A DNA stretch of 64,000 nt from Mesorhizobium sp. L-8-3 (GCF_016756615.1 NZ_AP023262.1:5457501-5521500), one strand, 5' to 3'. Positions 41,602-51,337 are shown, counted from the stretch's first letter. A program made the numbers and translations. The notes: generated by a model from the letters alone, not told the origin.

Positions 41602-42075
41602 TCATGCCATTTCCGGCTTGAGGCCGAGCGCGGTGCGGTCGATCACTTCGCGCAGGGCGAAGGACGAATTGATCTTGGTCACATGCGGCATGGCCGACAG
41701 CCATTCCTTGTGGATCCGCTCGTAGTCGGCCAGGTCACGTGCCGCGACCCGCAATATGTAGTCGTATTCGCCCGACATAAGGTGACAGGACAGGATGTTC
41801 GGGCAACGCTTCACCGCCCCTTCGAAGTCGGACAGCGTCTTCTCGAACTGGCCGGACAGGGATATGTGCACGATCGCCGTCATCTGATGGCCGAGTGCCG
41901 CGTTGGAGAGCCGGGCGTGGTAGCCACGCACAACGCCGGTCTTCTCCAGGTTGTCGAGTCGGCGCGAGCATGCCGATTGCGACAGGCCTACCCGCTCGGC
42001 CAGCGCCGCGTTGGAGATGCGTCCGTCCTTCTGCAACGTGTCGAGAATGGCGATATCGATCCTGTCGAGCGACAT
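41602..42075 (-). CDS. Lrp/AsnC-family regulator, probable activator of alanine dehydrogenase
   Basis: This 157-residue protein has the N-terminal AsnC helix-turn-helix (DRIDIAILDTLQKDGRISNA then LSQSACSRRLDNLEKTGVVR, residues 4-47) and the RAM/ligand domain with CPNILSCHLMSGEYDYILRV. The ATG at 42075 is chosen over one 28 codons upstream because Lrp proteins begin just before the DxxD-x-xIL motif. It is divergent from ald with 156 bases between the starts. In rhizobia and relatives such a regulator (AldR/AspR type) activates ald in response to alanine. The intergenic region is A+T-rich, as Lrp-family sites are. Confidence 0.9.
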   Translation of the reverse strand: MSLDRIDIAILDTLQKDGRISNAALAERVGLSQSACSRRLDNLEKTGVVRGYHARLSNAALGHQMTAIVHISLSGQFEKTLSDFEGAVKRCPNILSCHLMSGEYDYILRVAARDLADYERIHKEWLSAMPHVTKINSSFALREVIDRTALGLKPEMA

Positions 42076-42231
42076 TCTTCGTAGATCCTTCGAATTTCTG
42101 ACAATATGATGCAAGGAATAGCGAAGAATTGCCGTTTCAGCAACCGCAATCGCAAACACATGCGATGCGATCCGTGTTTAATTGTGGCATCAGGGAACGG
42201 GCCCCAACAGGCCGGATGAGGAGAACACGAT

Positions 42232-43347
<1,116 letters not shown>

Positions 43348-43371
43348 CTGCCCGCAAGAACTCCTCCCGCT

Positions 43372-43400
43372 GCCCGCCGGTCATCGCCGGCGGGCTTTTT
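43372..43400 (+). terminator. Rho-independent terminator of ald
   Basis: Perfect 9-base arms GCCCGCCGG (43372-43380) and CCGGCGGGC (43387-43395) with a 6-base loop are followed directly by TTTTT. It lies 24 bases after the ald stop. Confidence 0.9.
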
Positions 43401-43428
43401 CGTGCGTGACGAAGGTTCCCAGCGGCCC

Positions 43429-44385
43429 TCAAGACGAGCACGACAATGTGTCGAGGATCAACTGTCTGACGCCCAGGGCATCGACCGAAACCGCGACGTC
43501 CTGATCCGGCGCCGCGTCCCAGGCGCCAGGCGGGTAAGGGGTCATGCGGTCCATCTGGACCGTCTGGCCGGCGGCCACGCCCTGCGTGGCGACGCGTATC
43601 GGCCCTCGCCTGGTCTGGAAAAGCGATCGGTCCACGACGAAGGCGGCGGCCGAGGAATCGTGAACATAGAAGCCGTCTACACCAAAGCGCATATGATAGT
43701 GCCGATAGCCGCGCGTGGATTCGACGATGAAACGAGCCGCCTCCCCGCCAACGGCCAACCGATCGAGAGAGGCCGGTCCCATCACCACCTGGCGGGTCAC
43801 ATCCAGTCCGACCGCTGTCACCGGCCATTCGGTGCCGAAAACGATGTCGGCGGCGTGTGGATCGCCAATGATGTTGGCCTCGGCGACCGGTGTGACGTTG
43901 CCGTTGGGACCCGCGAGGCCGAATGCCCCGCCCATGACCACCACCTCCTTGACGAGGCCGGCGATATCGGGCGCCTCGGCAAGCGCCATCGCAAGATTGG
44001 TCAGCCTGCCAACCGCAACGATGGAGATCTGCCCCTCCTGCTGCCGGACCAGATCGATGATGAAGCGATGCGCCGGCCTCGGATCCGGCCCGGGCAGGTC
44101 TTCGATTTCCAGCAGCATGTCTCCCAGGCCGTTGCGCCCGTGGACGTGAACGGGAGGCGGAGACGGCTCCGCCTCGAGCGCGCGGCCGGCGCCCCTGGCG
44201 ACCGGGGCGTCGATGCCGAATCGCCGCTTGAGATAGAGCGCGTTGCGGGTCACCGTGTCGATGTCGGCATTGCCGAAGACGGTGGTGATCCCGACGAGAT
44301 CGACCGTCCGGCAGGCGTTGAGAAAAAGGAGCGCGGCGGCATCGTCGACACCGGGATCCGTATCGAATATGACTTTGGTCGGCAT
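43429..44385 (-). CDS. Inosine/uridine-preferring nucleoside hydrolase family protein
   Basis: This 318-residue protein starts with the calcium-binding DTDPGVDDAAALLF motif (8-21) of the IUNH family. Other marks are VGITTVFGNADIDTVTRNAL, VVMGGAFGLAGPNGNVTPVAEANI (about 150-175, with GGA and the NxxAEFN-like stretch reading NVTPVAEANI) and the ligand His/Asp region FYVHDSSAAAFVVD (about 240-253). It cleaves the N-glycosidic bond of ribonucleosides. It is the last gene of a leftward run with uridine phosphorylase 25 bases upstream and an ABC transporter before that, so it probably acts in nucleoside salvage. Confidence 0.92.
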   Translation of the reverse strand: MPTKVIFDTDPGVDDAAALLFLNACRTVDLVGITTVFGNADIDTVTRNALYLKRRFGIDAPVARGAGRALEAEPSPPPVHVHGRNGLGDMLLEIEDLPGPDPRPAHRFIIDLVRQQEGQISIVAVGRLTNLAMALAEAPDIAGLVKEVVVMGGAFGLAGPNGNVTPVAEANIIGDPHAADIVFGTEWPVTAVGLDVTRQVVMGPASLDRLAVGGEAARFIVESTRGYRHYHMRFGVDGFYVHDSSAAAFVVDRSLFQTRRGPIRVATQGVAAGQTVQMDRMTPYPPGAWDAAPDQDVAVSVDALGVRQLILDTLSCSS

Positions 44386-44410
44386 CGCCCCGCGTCCGTT
44401 CCCGGCGGTG

Positions 44411-45238
44411 TCAGGCCGCAAGAGAGGGGAAGAAATGCGGCTTGCCCGCTGCCTTCTTCCTGGCGTCCCAACCGGCGAGGATGACCACGGCACGGCTGGC
44501 GACGGCACAGCAGCGCTTGATCGATTCCGCGGAATCGGCGCGCTGGCGGGTGACGCGGTTGGCCCCGACCGAGCAGATCATGCCGCCTCTGAAGCCGAAG
44601 AGTTGAGCAAGCGTGAAGATCGTCGCGGCCTCCATCTCGAAATTCGCGACCTTGGCGCGCGTCAGGTCCTCGATGACGTGGTTCATCCGCGACTGCCAGA
44701 AGCCGCCGGGCATCGGATTGACCTCGCCGGCATAGAAGCTGTCCACGCTGGCCGCGAGCCCGAGATGGTAGCGCTCACCCATTTCCTCGGCCGCTTCGAT
44801 CAGGGCCATCAGCACCTCGTGGTTGGCAACCGCCGGATAGGACTTGTCGACATAAGCATCGACGGTGCCGGTCAGGCGAAGGGCGCCGGTGGAAATGACC
44901 AGGTCACCCGGCTCGATCTCCGGCTGCAGGGCCGCGCAGGAACCGACGCGGATGAATGTGTCGGCGCCGCAGTTCGACAGCTCCACGACAGCGATGTCTG
45001 TGGACGGGCCGCCGACGCCGTGCGAGCAAGCGGTGATGTCGACACCGTCGAGCTTGCCGCGCGCCGTCCTGTATTCGCGGAAGTGCGCGACCTCTTCATA
45101 GCTGTCCCAGCTGCTGCCGACGACCGGCACCCGGCCGGGGTCGCCCGGGGTCAGCACGTAGCGCGAGATGTCGCCCGGCTTGATCTTCAGATGCATCTGG
45201 ACGCCGCCGGGATGGATGGGGGTATGCTGTACATTCAT
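44411..45238 (-). CDS. Uridine phosphorylase-like nucleoside phosphorylase
   Basis: This 275-residue protein belongs to the purine/uridine phosphorylase (PNP/UDP) family: YVLTPGDPGRVPVVGSSWDS (phosphate site), ACSHGVGGPSTDIAVVELSN, FIRVGSCAALQPEIEPGDLV (ribose/phosphate loop) and ANFEMEAATIFTLAQLFGFR with the catalytic Glu-Met-Glu. These marks favour UDP over PNP. It splits uridine with phosphate to uracil and ribose-1-phosphate. The ATG at 45238 follows GAGGAAGCAAGAGACC. It lies between the ABC substrate-binding gene (with a hairpin-rich repeat in the gap) and the nucleoside hydrolase. Confidence 0.9.
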   Translation of the reverse strand: MNVQHTPIHPGGVQMHLKIKPGDISRYVLTPGDPGRVPVVGSSWDSYEEVAHFREYRTARGKLDGVDITACSHGVGGPSTDIAVVELSNCGADTFIRVGSCAALQPEIEPGDLVISTGALRLTGTVDAYVDKSYPAVANHEVLMALIEAAEEMGERYHLGLAASVDSFYAGEVNPMPGGFWQSRMNHVIEDLTRAKVANFEMEAATIFTLAQLFGFRGGMICSVGANRVTRQRADSAESIKRCCAVASRAVVILAGWDARKKAAGKPHFFPSLAA

Positions 45239-45273
45239 GGTCTCTTGCTTCCTCGAAAAGGCTTGTTCCAACG

Positions 45274-45389
45274 GCCTGGATGCCGACGCATCCAGGCGGC
45301 GCGGCCCGTCCGGGCCGCTTGGCTTTCCGCGCCAACGGGCGTGGGCCACGCCGTCGCGCGTTCCAACGGTCGATCTCATTGACCGTTGG
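45274..45389. repeat. Array of three hairpins, intergenic repeat family 2, copy A
   Basis: Three perfect inverted repeats stand in a row: GCCTGGATG/CATCCAGGC (45274-45297), GCGGCCCG/CGGGCCGC (45301-45318) and CCAACGGTC/GACCGTTGG (45363-45389). The stretch CTTGGCTT through GGGCGTGGGCCAC to GCGCGTTC closely matches 49237-49289. It fills the gap between the ABC binding-protein gene and uridine phosphorylase, so it may lower or stabilise expression across the operon. Confidence 0.75.
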
Positions 45390-45391
45390 TA

Positions 45392-46369
45392 TTACCGGGC
45401 GGCGATGAACTCGGTCGAATAGAGCTTGTCGACGTCGAGATCGCCCTTCAGGCCACCGAATTCGCGCAACGTCTCGACGGTCTCCTTCACGACAGCGGGA
45501 TCGAAGGAGCAGGTGCCGTTCTTCCTGGAGTAGTCGGTGTAGACATAGCTCTCCTGCAGCGCGAGCTGGGCCGTCTGCTGCACGGGATCGAGCTGATTGT
45601 TCAAGGCGACGACGGTCGCGACGGTCTCGTCCTTGTGCTGGTAGGCGTAGTCGTAGCCCTTCTTCGTCGCGGCGACGAAACGCTTCACGAGATCGGGGTT
45701 CTCCTCCACCGTCTTGCGCGTCGTGAAGACGACTTCGAGGTAGGCGCTCACGCCGTAGTCCGAAGGCAGGATGACGGAAGTCTTCTTGCCCTTCAGCTCG
45801 ATCGCGACGGCCTCGTTGATGGCGAAGCCGGTCTTGGCGTCCACCGAGCCGTTCATCAGCAGTTCCGAACTGGGTGAGACCACGAGGCTGATCTGATCGA
45901 GGGGAACGCCGGCTTTCGCCAGCATGGCCTTGGTCAGCACCCAGGGCCCGCCTTCATTGTAGGCGAGCTTCTTGCCGGCAAGATCGGCCGGCTCTTTGAT
46001 ATCGGACGAAGCCAGCGCGATGACGCCGCCCGCGTGGCGCTGGAAGCATGCTGCGACCATCACGAGGTCCATGCCGTTGGCCGCACCCAGCGCGATCTGA
46101 CCGACGTCGTTGGTGCCGAACGTGTTGGCGCCCGAAGCCACCAGCGCGGTCGAATTGAGGTTCGGGCCGCCGGGCATGATCTCGACATTGAGGCCGGCCT
46201 CGTCGTAGAAGCCCTTGTTCTTGGCCATGATATAGCCGGCCGACTGGACGTTGAGCAGCCACGGCAGGCGCAGCGAGATGTCGTCGGCCGCGGATGTCGC
46301 ATGGCCGGATGCGGCGATGCAGGCGCTGGAAAGAAGGGCTGAAGCAAACAATCTGCGAAGGCTCTTCAT
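45392..46369 (-). CDS. ABC transporter periplasmic binding protein (NMT1/THI5/SsuA-like)
   Basis: This 325-residue protein has a Sec signal peptide (MKSLRRLFASALLSSACIAA, cleavage near residue 28) and the NMT1/THI5-like fold: LPWLLNVQSAGYIMAKNKGF (35-54), EIMPGGPNLNSTALVASGAN and LAGKKLAYNEGGPWVLTKAM. Relatives bind thiamine pyrimidine precursors, sulfonates, nitrate or pyrimidine-like compounds. With a nucleoside hydrolase and uridine phosphorylase just downstream, a nucleobase, nucleoside or hydroxymethylpyrimidine ligand is likely. It is read with the permease (37-base gap) and ATPase upstream. No TPP riboswitch was seen before the operon. Confidence 0.9.
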   Translation of the reverse strand: MKSLRRLFASALLSSACIAASGHATSAADDISLRLPWLLNVQSAGYIMAKNKGFYDEAGLNVEIMPGGPNLNSTALVASGANTFGTNDVGQIALGAANGMDLVMVAACFQRHAGGVIALASSDIKEPADLAGKKLAYNEGGPWVLTKAMLAKAGVPLDQISLVVSPSSELLMNGSVDAKTGFAINEAVAIELKGKKTSVILPSDYGVSAYLEVVFTTRKTVEENPDLVKRFVAATKKGYDYAYQHKDETVATVVALNNQLDPVQQTAQLALQESYVYTDYSRKNGTCSFDPAVVKETVETLREFGGLKGDLDVDKLYSTEFIAAR

Positions 46370-46406
46370 CACGATAAGTCTCCCATTCTTGATTTGTGTG
46401 GTTTGC

Positions 46407-47207
46407 TCAGGCGTCCATGCTCGCTTCGGGCCAGAACAGGCAGAGCCGTTCGGCGGCGATGACAAGGTAGAACATCAGGATGGTCGCGATCGACGAGATG
46501 ACGATGGCCGAGAACAGCATGGCGGCATCCTGCTGGTAGCCGGCCGTGACGATGACCGTGCCGATGCCGAGATTGGCGCCGGTGAACTCGGCCACGATGG
46601 CGCCGATGACCGCGGTGCTGGAACTGATCTTGGCGGCGGCGAATATGTAGGGCAGCGCGGCATAGATGCGCGCATGACGGAAGGTCTGCCCCCGCGTAGC
46701 GCCCACCACCGCCAGGAATTCCAGCGACTGGCGATCGACAGTGCGGAAGCCTTTGACCGCATTGACCAGCGTCGGGAAGAAGCAGGCGATCGCGGCGATC
46801 GCGACCTTGGGCGCGAGGCCGAAGCCGAGCCAGATCGTGAGCAATGGCGCGATCGCCAGGATCGGGATGGCCTTGAGAGTGATGGCCCAGGGAAACAGCG
46901 CGCGTTCAGCGGTCCGGGAGTATAGGAACAGCACCGCGAGCAGCACGGCCACTGTCGTGCCGATGACGAAGCCAAGGACGGCCGCGGTCATGGTCGAGAC
47001 GAGGTTCTCGAACAGCATCGCACGCGCCTCGTACATCTTGACGGCGATGGCGCTCGGAGCGGGCAGCAGATAGGCCGGGATCGAAAAGAGCCTGACGGCC
47101 AGTTCCCAGGCTACGCCGACGGCGAGGAAGATCGCCAGCGCCGGCCCCAATTCGAGCACCTTCGACATGAAGGCGAAGCCGCGGTTCCCAATGACGTCAT
47201 TGCGCAT
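46407..47207 (-). CDS. ABC transporter permease (SsuC/ThiX-like)
   Basis: This 266-residue inner-membrane protein has about six hydrophobic helices and the permease EAA loop (SLEFLAVVGATRGQTFRHAR through IYAALPYIFAAAKISS, about 158-192) that docks the ATPase. Its start overlaps the ATPase stop by 11 bases (47197-47207), which couples the two. It forms the homodimeric channel of the importer whose binding protein lies downstream. Length is normal for the BPD_transp_1 SsuC/TauC group (about 250-270). Confidence 0.93.
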   Translation of the reverse strand: MRNDVIGNRGFAFMSKVLELGPALAIFLAVGVAWELAVRLFSIPAYLLPAPSAIAVKMYEARAMLFENLVSTMTAAVLGFVIGTTVAVLLAVLFLYSRTAERALFPWAITLKAIPILAIAPLLTIWLGFGLAPKVAIAAIACFFPTLVNAVKGFRTVDRQSLEFLAVVGATRGQTFRHARIYAALPYIFAAAKISSSTAVIGAIVAEFTGANLGIGTVIVTAGYQQDAAMLFSAIVISSIATILMFYLVIAAERLCLFWPEASMDA

Positions 47208-48027
47208 GGATCAACGCCTCGAGTTCTTCGGTCTGGCGGATGTATTCGGCGCTGGCGCGCAGAGCCGGATCGGCCTCGCGCGGATGCAGCACCGGCACGA
47301 CGGCCTTCACGCGGCCAGGCCGCGGCGCCATGACCACGATCTGGTCCGACAGGTAGAGCGCCTCGGAAAGCGAGTGCGTGACGAAAACCACCGTGAGGCT
47401 GCGCGACCTCCAGATGCGAATGAGTTCGTCATGCATCTCCCGACGCGTGAACTCGTCGAGCGCGCCAAAGGGCTCATCCATCAGCATGATGTCCGGCTCG
47501 TAGGACAGGGCCCTGGCGATCGACACGCGCTGTCGCATCCCGCCTGAAAGCTGCGCCGGGTAATGATCCGCGAAGCCCTCGAGGCTAACCAGGGACAGCA
47601 GCTCGAGCGCCCGCGCGCGGCGCGAGCCGGCCGAACCTATGCCCAGTACCTCCAGCGGCAGTTCGATGTTCTGGCGAGCCGTCTTCCAGGCGAACAGGCT
47701 GGCATCCTGGAACACGAAGCCGAATTTGCGCTTGCGTTGATAGTCCTCGCTCGGCAGGCCGTTGATCCGCACCGCTCCGCTCGTGGCCGGTATCAGGTTG
47801 CTGATGACCCGCAGCAAGGTGGACTTGCCGCACCCGCTGCGACCGACGATCGAAACGAACTGGTTGCACGCGATGTCGAGGCTGACGCCGGTCAGTGCGT
47901 CGACCGCTCCGCTGCGTCCGGGGAAGGAGACCGACACATCGTCGATCTCGAGGGCGGCAGTCCGCACCACGGGCATGTCTGAAGAAATGGCCCTCGAGGC
48001 CTGTTCCGGTATGACGGTTGCGTGCAC
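47197..48027 (-). CDS. ABC transporter ATP-binding protein (SsuB/TauB-like)
   Basis: This 276-residue ATPase has Walker A GRSGCGKST, Q-loop VFQDASLFAWKT, signature LSGGMRQRVSIARAL, Walker B IMLMDEPFGALDE and the H-loop VFVTHSLSEAL. The GTG start at 48027 follows GGGGGAAGCGA; internal ATG codons would shorten the N-terminus before the first strand. It is the first gene of the leftward operon ATPase-permease-binding protein-uridine phosphorylase-nucleoside hydrolase and is divergent from a LysR regulator 185 bases away, which probably controls it. Confidence 0.94.
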   Translation of the reverse strand: MHATVIPEQASRAISSDMPVVRTAALEIDDVSVSFPGRSGAVDALTGVSLDIACNQFVSIVGRSGCGKSTLLRVISNLIPATSGAVRINGLPSEDYQRKRKFGFVFQDASLFAWKTARQNIELPLEVLGIGSAGSRRARALELLSLVSLEGFADHYPAQLSGGMRQRVSIARALSYEPDIMLMDEPFGALDEFTRREMHDELIRIWRSRSLTVVFVTHSLSEALYLSDQIVVMAPRPGRVKAVVPVLHPREADPALRASAEYIRQTEELEALIHAQ

Positions 48028-48212
48028 TCGCTTCCCCCATTCACCTCGTCACGGGTGACGGAACAGGCCGCGACTTCCGCGCGGCGCTTGCCGGAACTCG
48101 ACCTGTCCCTTGCCGACCGGAGCGATAGTAGCCGCATGAAAAATGATTGCACTAGCATCAAATTTTGCGCTTACTGATCGAAATATTCGAGCACTGGCAA
48201 GGACCGGTTCCG

Positions 48213-49172
48213 ATGGCATTGATGCGCACCGCTCTGGTCTATTTCGATTGCGCGGCGCGTTTCGGATCGATCCGCAAGGCCGCCGATGTGCTGCATGTCG
48301 CCTCGTCCGCCGTAAACCGCCAATTGCTTCTGCTCGAGGAGGAGATGGGCGTGCCGCTGTTCGAGCGGCTGCCGCGCGGAATAAAGCCGACAGCGGCCGG
48401 CGAGATCCTGCTCGCCATCGTCAGGCGCTGGAATCGCGAGGCCATGCTGTTGAAGCAGGAGATCGGCAGCCTGCGCGACGGCGTGCGCGGTACGATCCGG
48501 ATCGCAGCGGCGGAAACCTTCACCGAGGACGTTCTGCCCCGGGCCATGACCAAGCTGCAGTCGCATTTTCCGCATGTCGACTACACGCTGATCTCAGGCG
48601 ACAACCATCGCATAACGAGCGAGTTGCTGGCCAAGGAGGCCGACGTCGTCCTTGCCTACGACGTCAGCGAGAAGATCAAGGCGGAGGTCGTCCATACCGT
48701 GGTCGAGCCGATCGGCATCATCGCCACACCGGACCATCCGCTCTCGGGCCGGACAGTGCTGACGCTGGCCGAATGCGCTCGCTATCCGTTGATCGCACCG
48801 GGACGCGACTGGTTGACCAACAGCGGTCTCAACGTCCTCTTCCAGGGCGATCACGCGCTCGGCCGCATCGTTGCCTATGCCGAGCGCCCCGGCATTCTGA
48901 AGGCCCTAGTGCGCGCCGGGCTGGGAATTGCGTTCCTGTCATCGCTCGGCGTCGAGAAGGAGGTGAGCGAAGGCAAGCTGGTCTGGATCCCCCTCGAGAA
49001 GAGCGTGATCGAGCCGGCGCGCATCACCATGCTGGTGCCGAAGGGCCGCGTGCTTCCCGGCTACCTTTCCGCCTTCGTCGACGTCCTCAAGGACGAGTTC
49101 ATGGACTATGTCAGGGTCAATACCCGCTCGCTCTCGGCGCAGGTCGCAAGGCCGAAGCGATCCACGTCGTAA
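48213..49172 (+). CDS. LysR-family regulator, divergent from the ABC/nucleoside operon
   Basis: This 319-residue protein has a LysR helix-turn-helix near the N-terminus (MRTALVYFDCAARFGSIRKA then SSAVNRQLLLLEEEMGVPLF, residues 4-53) and a C-terminal effector domain beginning GTIRIAAAETFTEDVL. AAGGA precedes the ATG; an upstream in-frame start is not favoured. Divergent placement beside the ABC operon is the typical LysR arrangement, so it likely senses the imported compound or a breakdown product. The specific operator could not be defined in the A+T-rich stretch around 48120-48200. Confidence 0.9.
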   Translation: MALMRTALVYFDCAARFGSIRKAADVLHVASSAVNRQLLLLEEEMGVPLFERLPRGIKPTAAGEILLAIVRRWNREAMLLKQEIGSLRDGVRGTIRIAAAETFTEDVLPRAMTKLQSHFPHVDYTLISGDNHRITSELLAKEADVVLAYDVSEKIKAEVVHTVVEPIGIIATPDHPLSGRTVLTLAECARYPLIAPGRDWLTNSGLNVLFQGDHALGRIVAYAERPGILKALVRAGLGIAFLSSLGVEKEVSEGKLVWIPLEKSVIEPARITMLVPKGRVLPGYLSAFVDVLKDEFMDYVRVNTRSLSAQVARPKRSTS

Positions 49173-49230
49173 TACCATCGGAACCGGATGCCCACGCACC
49201 CACTTTCCCTCAATCGCCGACGCGGCACTC

Positions 49231-49290
49231 CGGCCACTTGGCTTCGCGCCAAGGGGCGTGGGCCACACAGTCCGCGCGTTCAGTGATCGA
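49231..49290. repeat. Intergenic repeat family 2, copy B
   Basis: CTTGGCTTCGCGCCAAG (49237-49253) forms a hairpin with 6-base arms and is followed by GGGCGTGGGCCAC and GCGCGTTC, matching the middle of the array at 45310-45370 with a few changes. The third hairpin of that array is degenerate here. It lies between the LysR gene and the DUF1203 gene, which converge. Confidence 0.65.
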
Positions 49291-49327
49291 TCCACCGACC
49301 TTGGCAGAACAGCCGGATCGGCCGTCG

Positions 49328-49804
49328 TCAGCCGGCCTCCCTGTCGATCCGGCACTGGAAGCAATTGTTCTTCGCCGAGCGCATATGGAGATAGGCAATG
49401 TCCGGCCGTTGCAGGAGCTCGTGCGCGCGGTTGCAGATCCTGTGCGTCGGGGTCACGGCTCCCGTCCCGTAGACGATCCGGTCGTCATGGCCGTAGCCGC
49501 GCAGGATGTAGTCCGGCGTCGCCTTGAACAGATCCGGAATGACGTCGCTCTCCGGCGCCCTCTCGCAAGGCTCGGCGTGGAGGAAAATCGGGCCCGTTTC
49601 CGCGTAGGGCTGCAGCGCGGGGAACGGTCGGTAGGCCAGGACGAGATAGGCCCCGCCCGCCTTGACGTTGCGCAGGCAATGGCGGCACGGAACCCCGTCG
49701 CCATCCGAAATGCGCCGCTCGGGCGGCATGCCGTAGTCGTCTGGTGCGCCTCCCTGGAGGGCGCGAACGCGGTCGGTGCGCATGGCAACGTAGCGGATGA
49801 GCAT
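49328..49804 (-). CDS. DUF1203 family protein
   Basis: This 158-residue protein matches DUF1203: DGDGVPCRHCLRNVKAGGAY (about 33-52, a CRHCL cysteine motif), LVLAYRPFPALQPYAETGPI and FLHAEPCERA, then IRGYG-like ILRGYGHDDRIVYGTGAVTP. The end NNCFQCRIDREAG has a further Cys pair. Function is unknown. The long open frame upstream crosses the GNAT gene and is rejected; the ATG at 49804 follows GGAGAACCGCC. It is the last gene of a run with cysK, alaX, sseA and GNAT, 113 bases after the GNAT stop. Confidence 0.85.
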   Translation of the reverse strand: MLIRYVAMRTDRVRALQGGAPDDYGMPPERRISDGDGVPCRHCLRNVKAGGAYLVLAYRPFPALQPYAETGPIFLHAEPCERAPESDVIPDLFKATPDYILRGYGHDDRIVYGTGAVTPTHRICNRAHELLQRPDIAYLHMRSAKNNCFQCRIDREAG

Positions 49805-49917
49805 GGCGGTTCTCCACATGGAACGCCATGCAGATACGCTCGTGGCCCGAGCCCGGCCACCCGTTTCCGGCGCGGCCGTCTCGCCGAGAGAGGCCAGCAT
49901 TTCGGCAAGTCCAACTG

Positions 49918-50481
49918 CTACCGCATCACGCTTTCGGCCCTTTCCGAAGGCGTCAAGGGAAAGACAGTCTCCTGCTTCTGGCCGACCGGCACGAAACCAA
50001 GCTTCTGGTAGAGCGGCAAGGCGGCTGGATGATCGAGCGTGCATGTCTGGACCGTCACCGCCTGCGGATCGGTCGCCCAGGCGGCCTCGATCGCGGCGCC
50101 GAGAAACCAGCGGCCGATGCCCTGCCCCATTGCCTGGTCCATCATGCCGAAATAGGCCAGCTCGGTATGGTCGGGAAGTTGCGGCTTCAGATCGAAGAAG
50201 CCGGCCGGCGCGCCGTCGAGATAGAGCACCCGGACATCGCGCCCCGGCGCATGAAGTGACGATGCCAGTTCCTCGTCGCTCAGACGGAGCGCATTGACCC
50301 AGTGCCACTTGCGGCCGACGCGATCGAGCAGATAGCGATAGAAGTGCAGCGGGATTTTCCTGGCCCTGAGCAACGCTATCTGCCGTCCCACAGGCAGCGG
50401 CGCATAGCGCGCCGGCGGCTTCGTCATCTCGAGGAAGGTGACGGTCACCTCGATCGGGTCCGGTCGCTCCATCATCGTCAT
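49918..50481 (-). CDS. GNAT-family N-acetyltransferase
   Basis: This 187-residue protein has a C-terminal GNAT core: LAYFGMMDQAMGQGIGRWFL (about 113-132, with the GQGIG acetyl-CoA loop), then TCTLDHPAALPLYQKLGFVP. The start overlaps the sulfurtransferase stop (ATGA, 50478-50481), so the two are coupled. The N-terminal part (VTVTFLEMTKPPARYAPLPV) has no recognised domain. The substrate is unknown; a coupled sulfurtransferase and cysteine synthase suggest a sulfur or amino-acid context, but no direct evidence is visible. Confidence 0.87.
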   Translation of the reverse strand: MTMMERPDPIEVTVTFLEMTKPPARYAPLPVGRQIALLRARKIPLHFYRYLLDRVGRKWHWVNALRLSDEELASSLHAPGRDVRVLYLDGAPAGFFDLKPQLPDHTELAYFGMMDQAMGQGIGRWFLGAAIEAAWATDPQAVTVQTCTLDHPAALPLYQKLGFVPVGQKQETVFPLTPSERAESVMR

Positions 50482-51329
50482 GCCTTGCCGGTGGCAACCG
50501 GCGTGTCGGGGAGCCCGCCCCATTCGGTCCAGGAACCGTCATAGAGACGGTTGTCGCCATGGCCGATCGAATAGAGCGCCAGCGTGATGACGGCGGCAGT
50601 GACGCCGGAACCGCAGGAGGTGACGATCGGCTTCGACAGGTCGAGGCCGGCGCCCTCCAGCACCTCCTTCAGGCGGTCCACCGGCAGCAGTTCGCCGTTC
50701 TCAGACAGCGTTGTGGACGGCACGCTCCTGGCGCCGGGCATATGGCCAGAGCGCAGCCCAGGCCTCGGTTCCGGCTCCGTACCGGCGAACCGGCCGGCTG
50801 AACGCGCGTCGGCGATCTGGGCGCTGCCGCTGGCGACGATGTCGCGCATCTCGGCGAGCGACACCACGCGTTCGGCGTCGAAATCGGTCGAGAAGACGTT
50901 GGCCGCGATTCGGGTCGATGCGGCGGTAACCGGCCGACCGGCCGCCTTCCAGCGGTCGAAACCGCCGTCCAGAATGAACACTTCGGCCACGCCCATGATG
51001 CGGAACATCCACCATACGCGGGGAGCCGAAAGGAAGCCCGGCCCGTCATAGACGACGATCGTGTCGTCGGCCGAGATGCCCATCGAGCCGACCGATTGCG
51101 CAAAGGCAGCCGGCCGCGGCAGCGTATGCGGAAGACTGGCGCCCTCCTCCACCACACTGTCGAGGTCGAAGAACACGGCGCCCGGAATATGCGCTGTCTC
51201 ATATTCGGCGCGTGCGTCGCGACGATGTGCCGGCAGGTACCAGGAGGCATCGACGATCGACAGGCCCGGCGATCCAAGCCGCGACTGCAGCCAGTCTGCA
51301 TCGACGACGAACGGGCTCTTCTCACCCAT
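50478..51329 (-). CDS. sseA: 3-mercaptopyruvate sulfurtransferase (two-rhodanese-domain)
   Basis: This 283-residue protein has two rhodanese domains. The first contains IVDASWYLPAHRRDARAEYE and HIPGAVFFDLDSV; the second contains DARSAGRFAGTEPEPRPGLR and the catalytic loop VTSCGSGVTAAV. A CGSGVTA loop is typical of 3-mercaptopyruvate sulfurtransferases rather than thiosulfate rhodaneses. The ATG at 51329 has GAGGAACACC upstream; a TTG at 51341 would overlap alaX and is a weaker choice. It moves sulfur from mercaptopyruvate to thiophilic acceptors. Neighbouring cysteine synthase makes it part of a cysteine/sulfur gene set. Confidence 0.93.
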   Translation of the reverse strand: MGEKSPFVVDADWLQSRLGSPGLSIVDASWYLPAHRRDARAEYETAHIPGAVFFDLDSVVEEGASLPHTLPRPAAFAQSVGSMGISADDTIVVYDGPGFLSAPRVWWMFRIMGVAEVFILDGGFDRWKAAGRPVTAASTRIAANVFSTDFDAERVVSLAEMRDIVASGSAQIADARSAGRFAGTEPEPRPGLRSGHMPGARSVPSTTLSENGELLPVDRLKEVLEGAGLDLSKPIVTSCGSGVTAAVITLALYSIGHGDNRLYDGSWTEWGGLPDTPVATGKA

Positions 51330-51337
51330 GGTGTTCC

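Noticed and set aside
45392..48212. TPP riboswitch upstream of the ABC operon
   Set aside because: No conserved CUGAGA or ACCUGA-type core was found in the 48028-48212 region on the operon strand.
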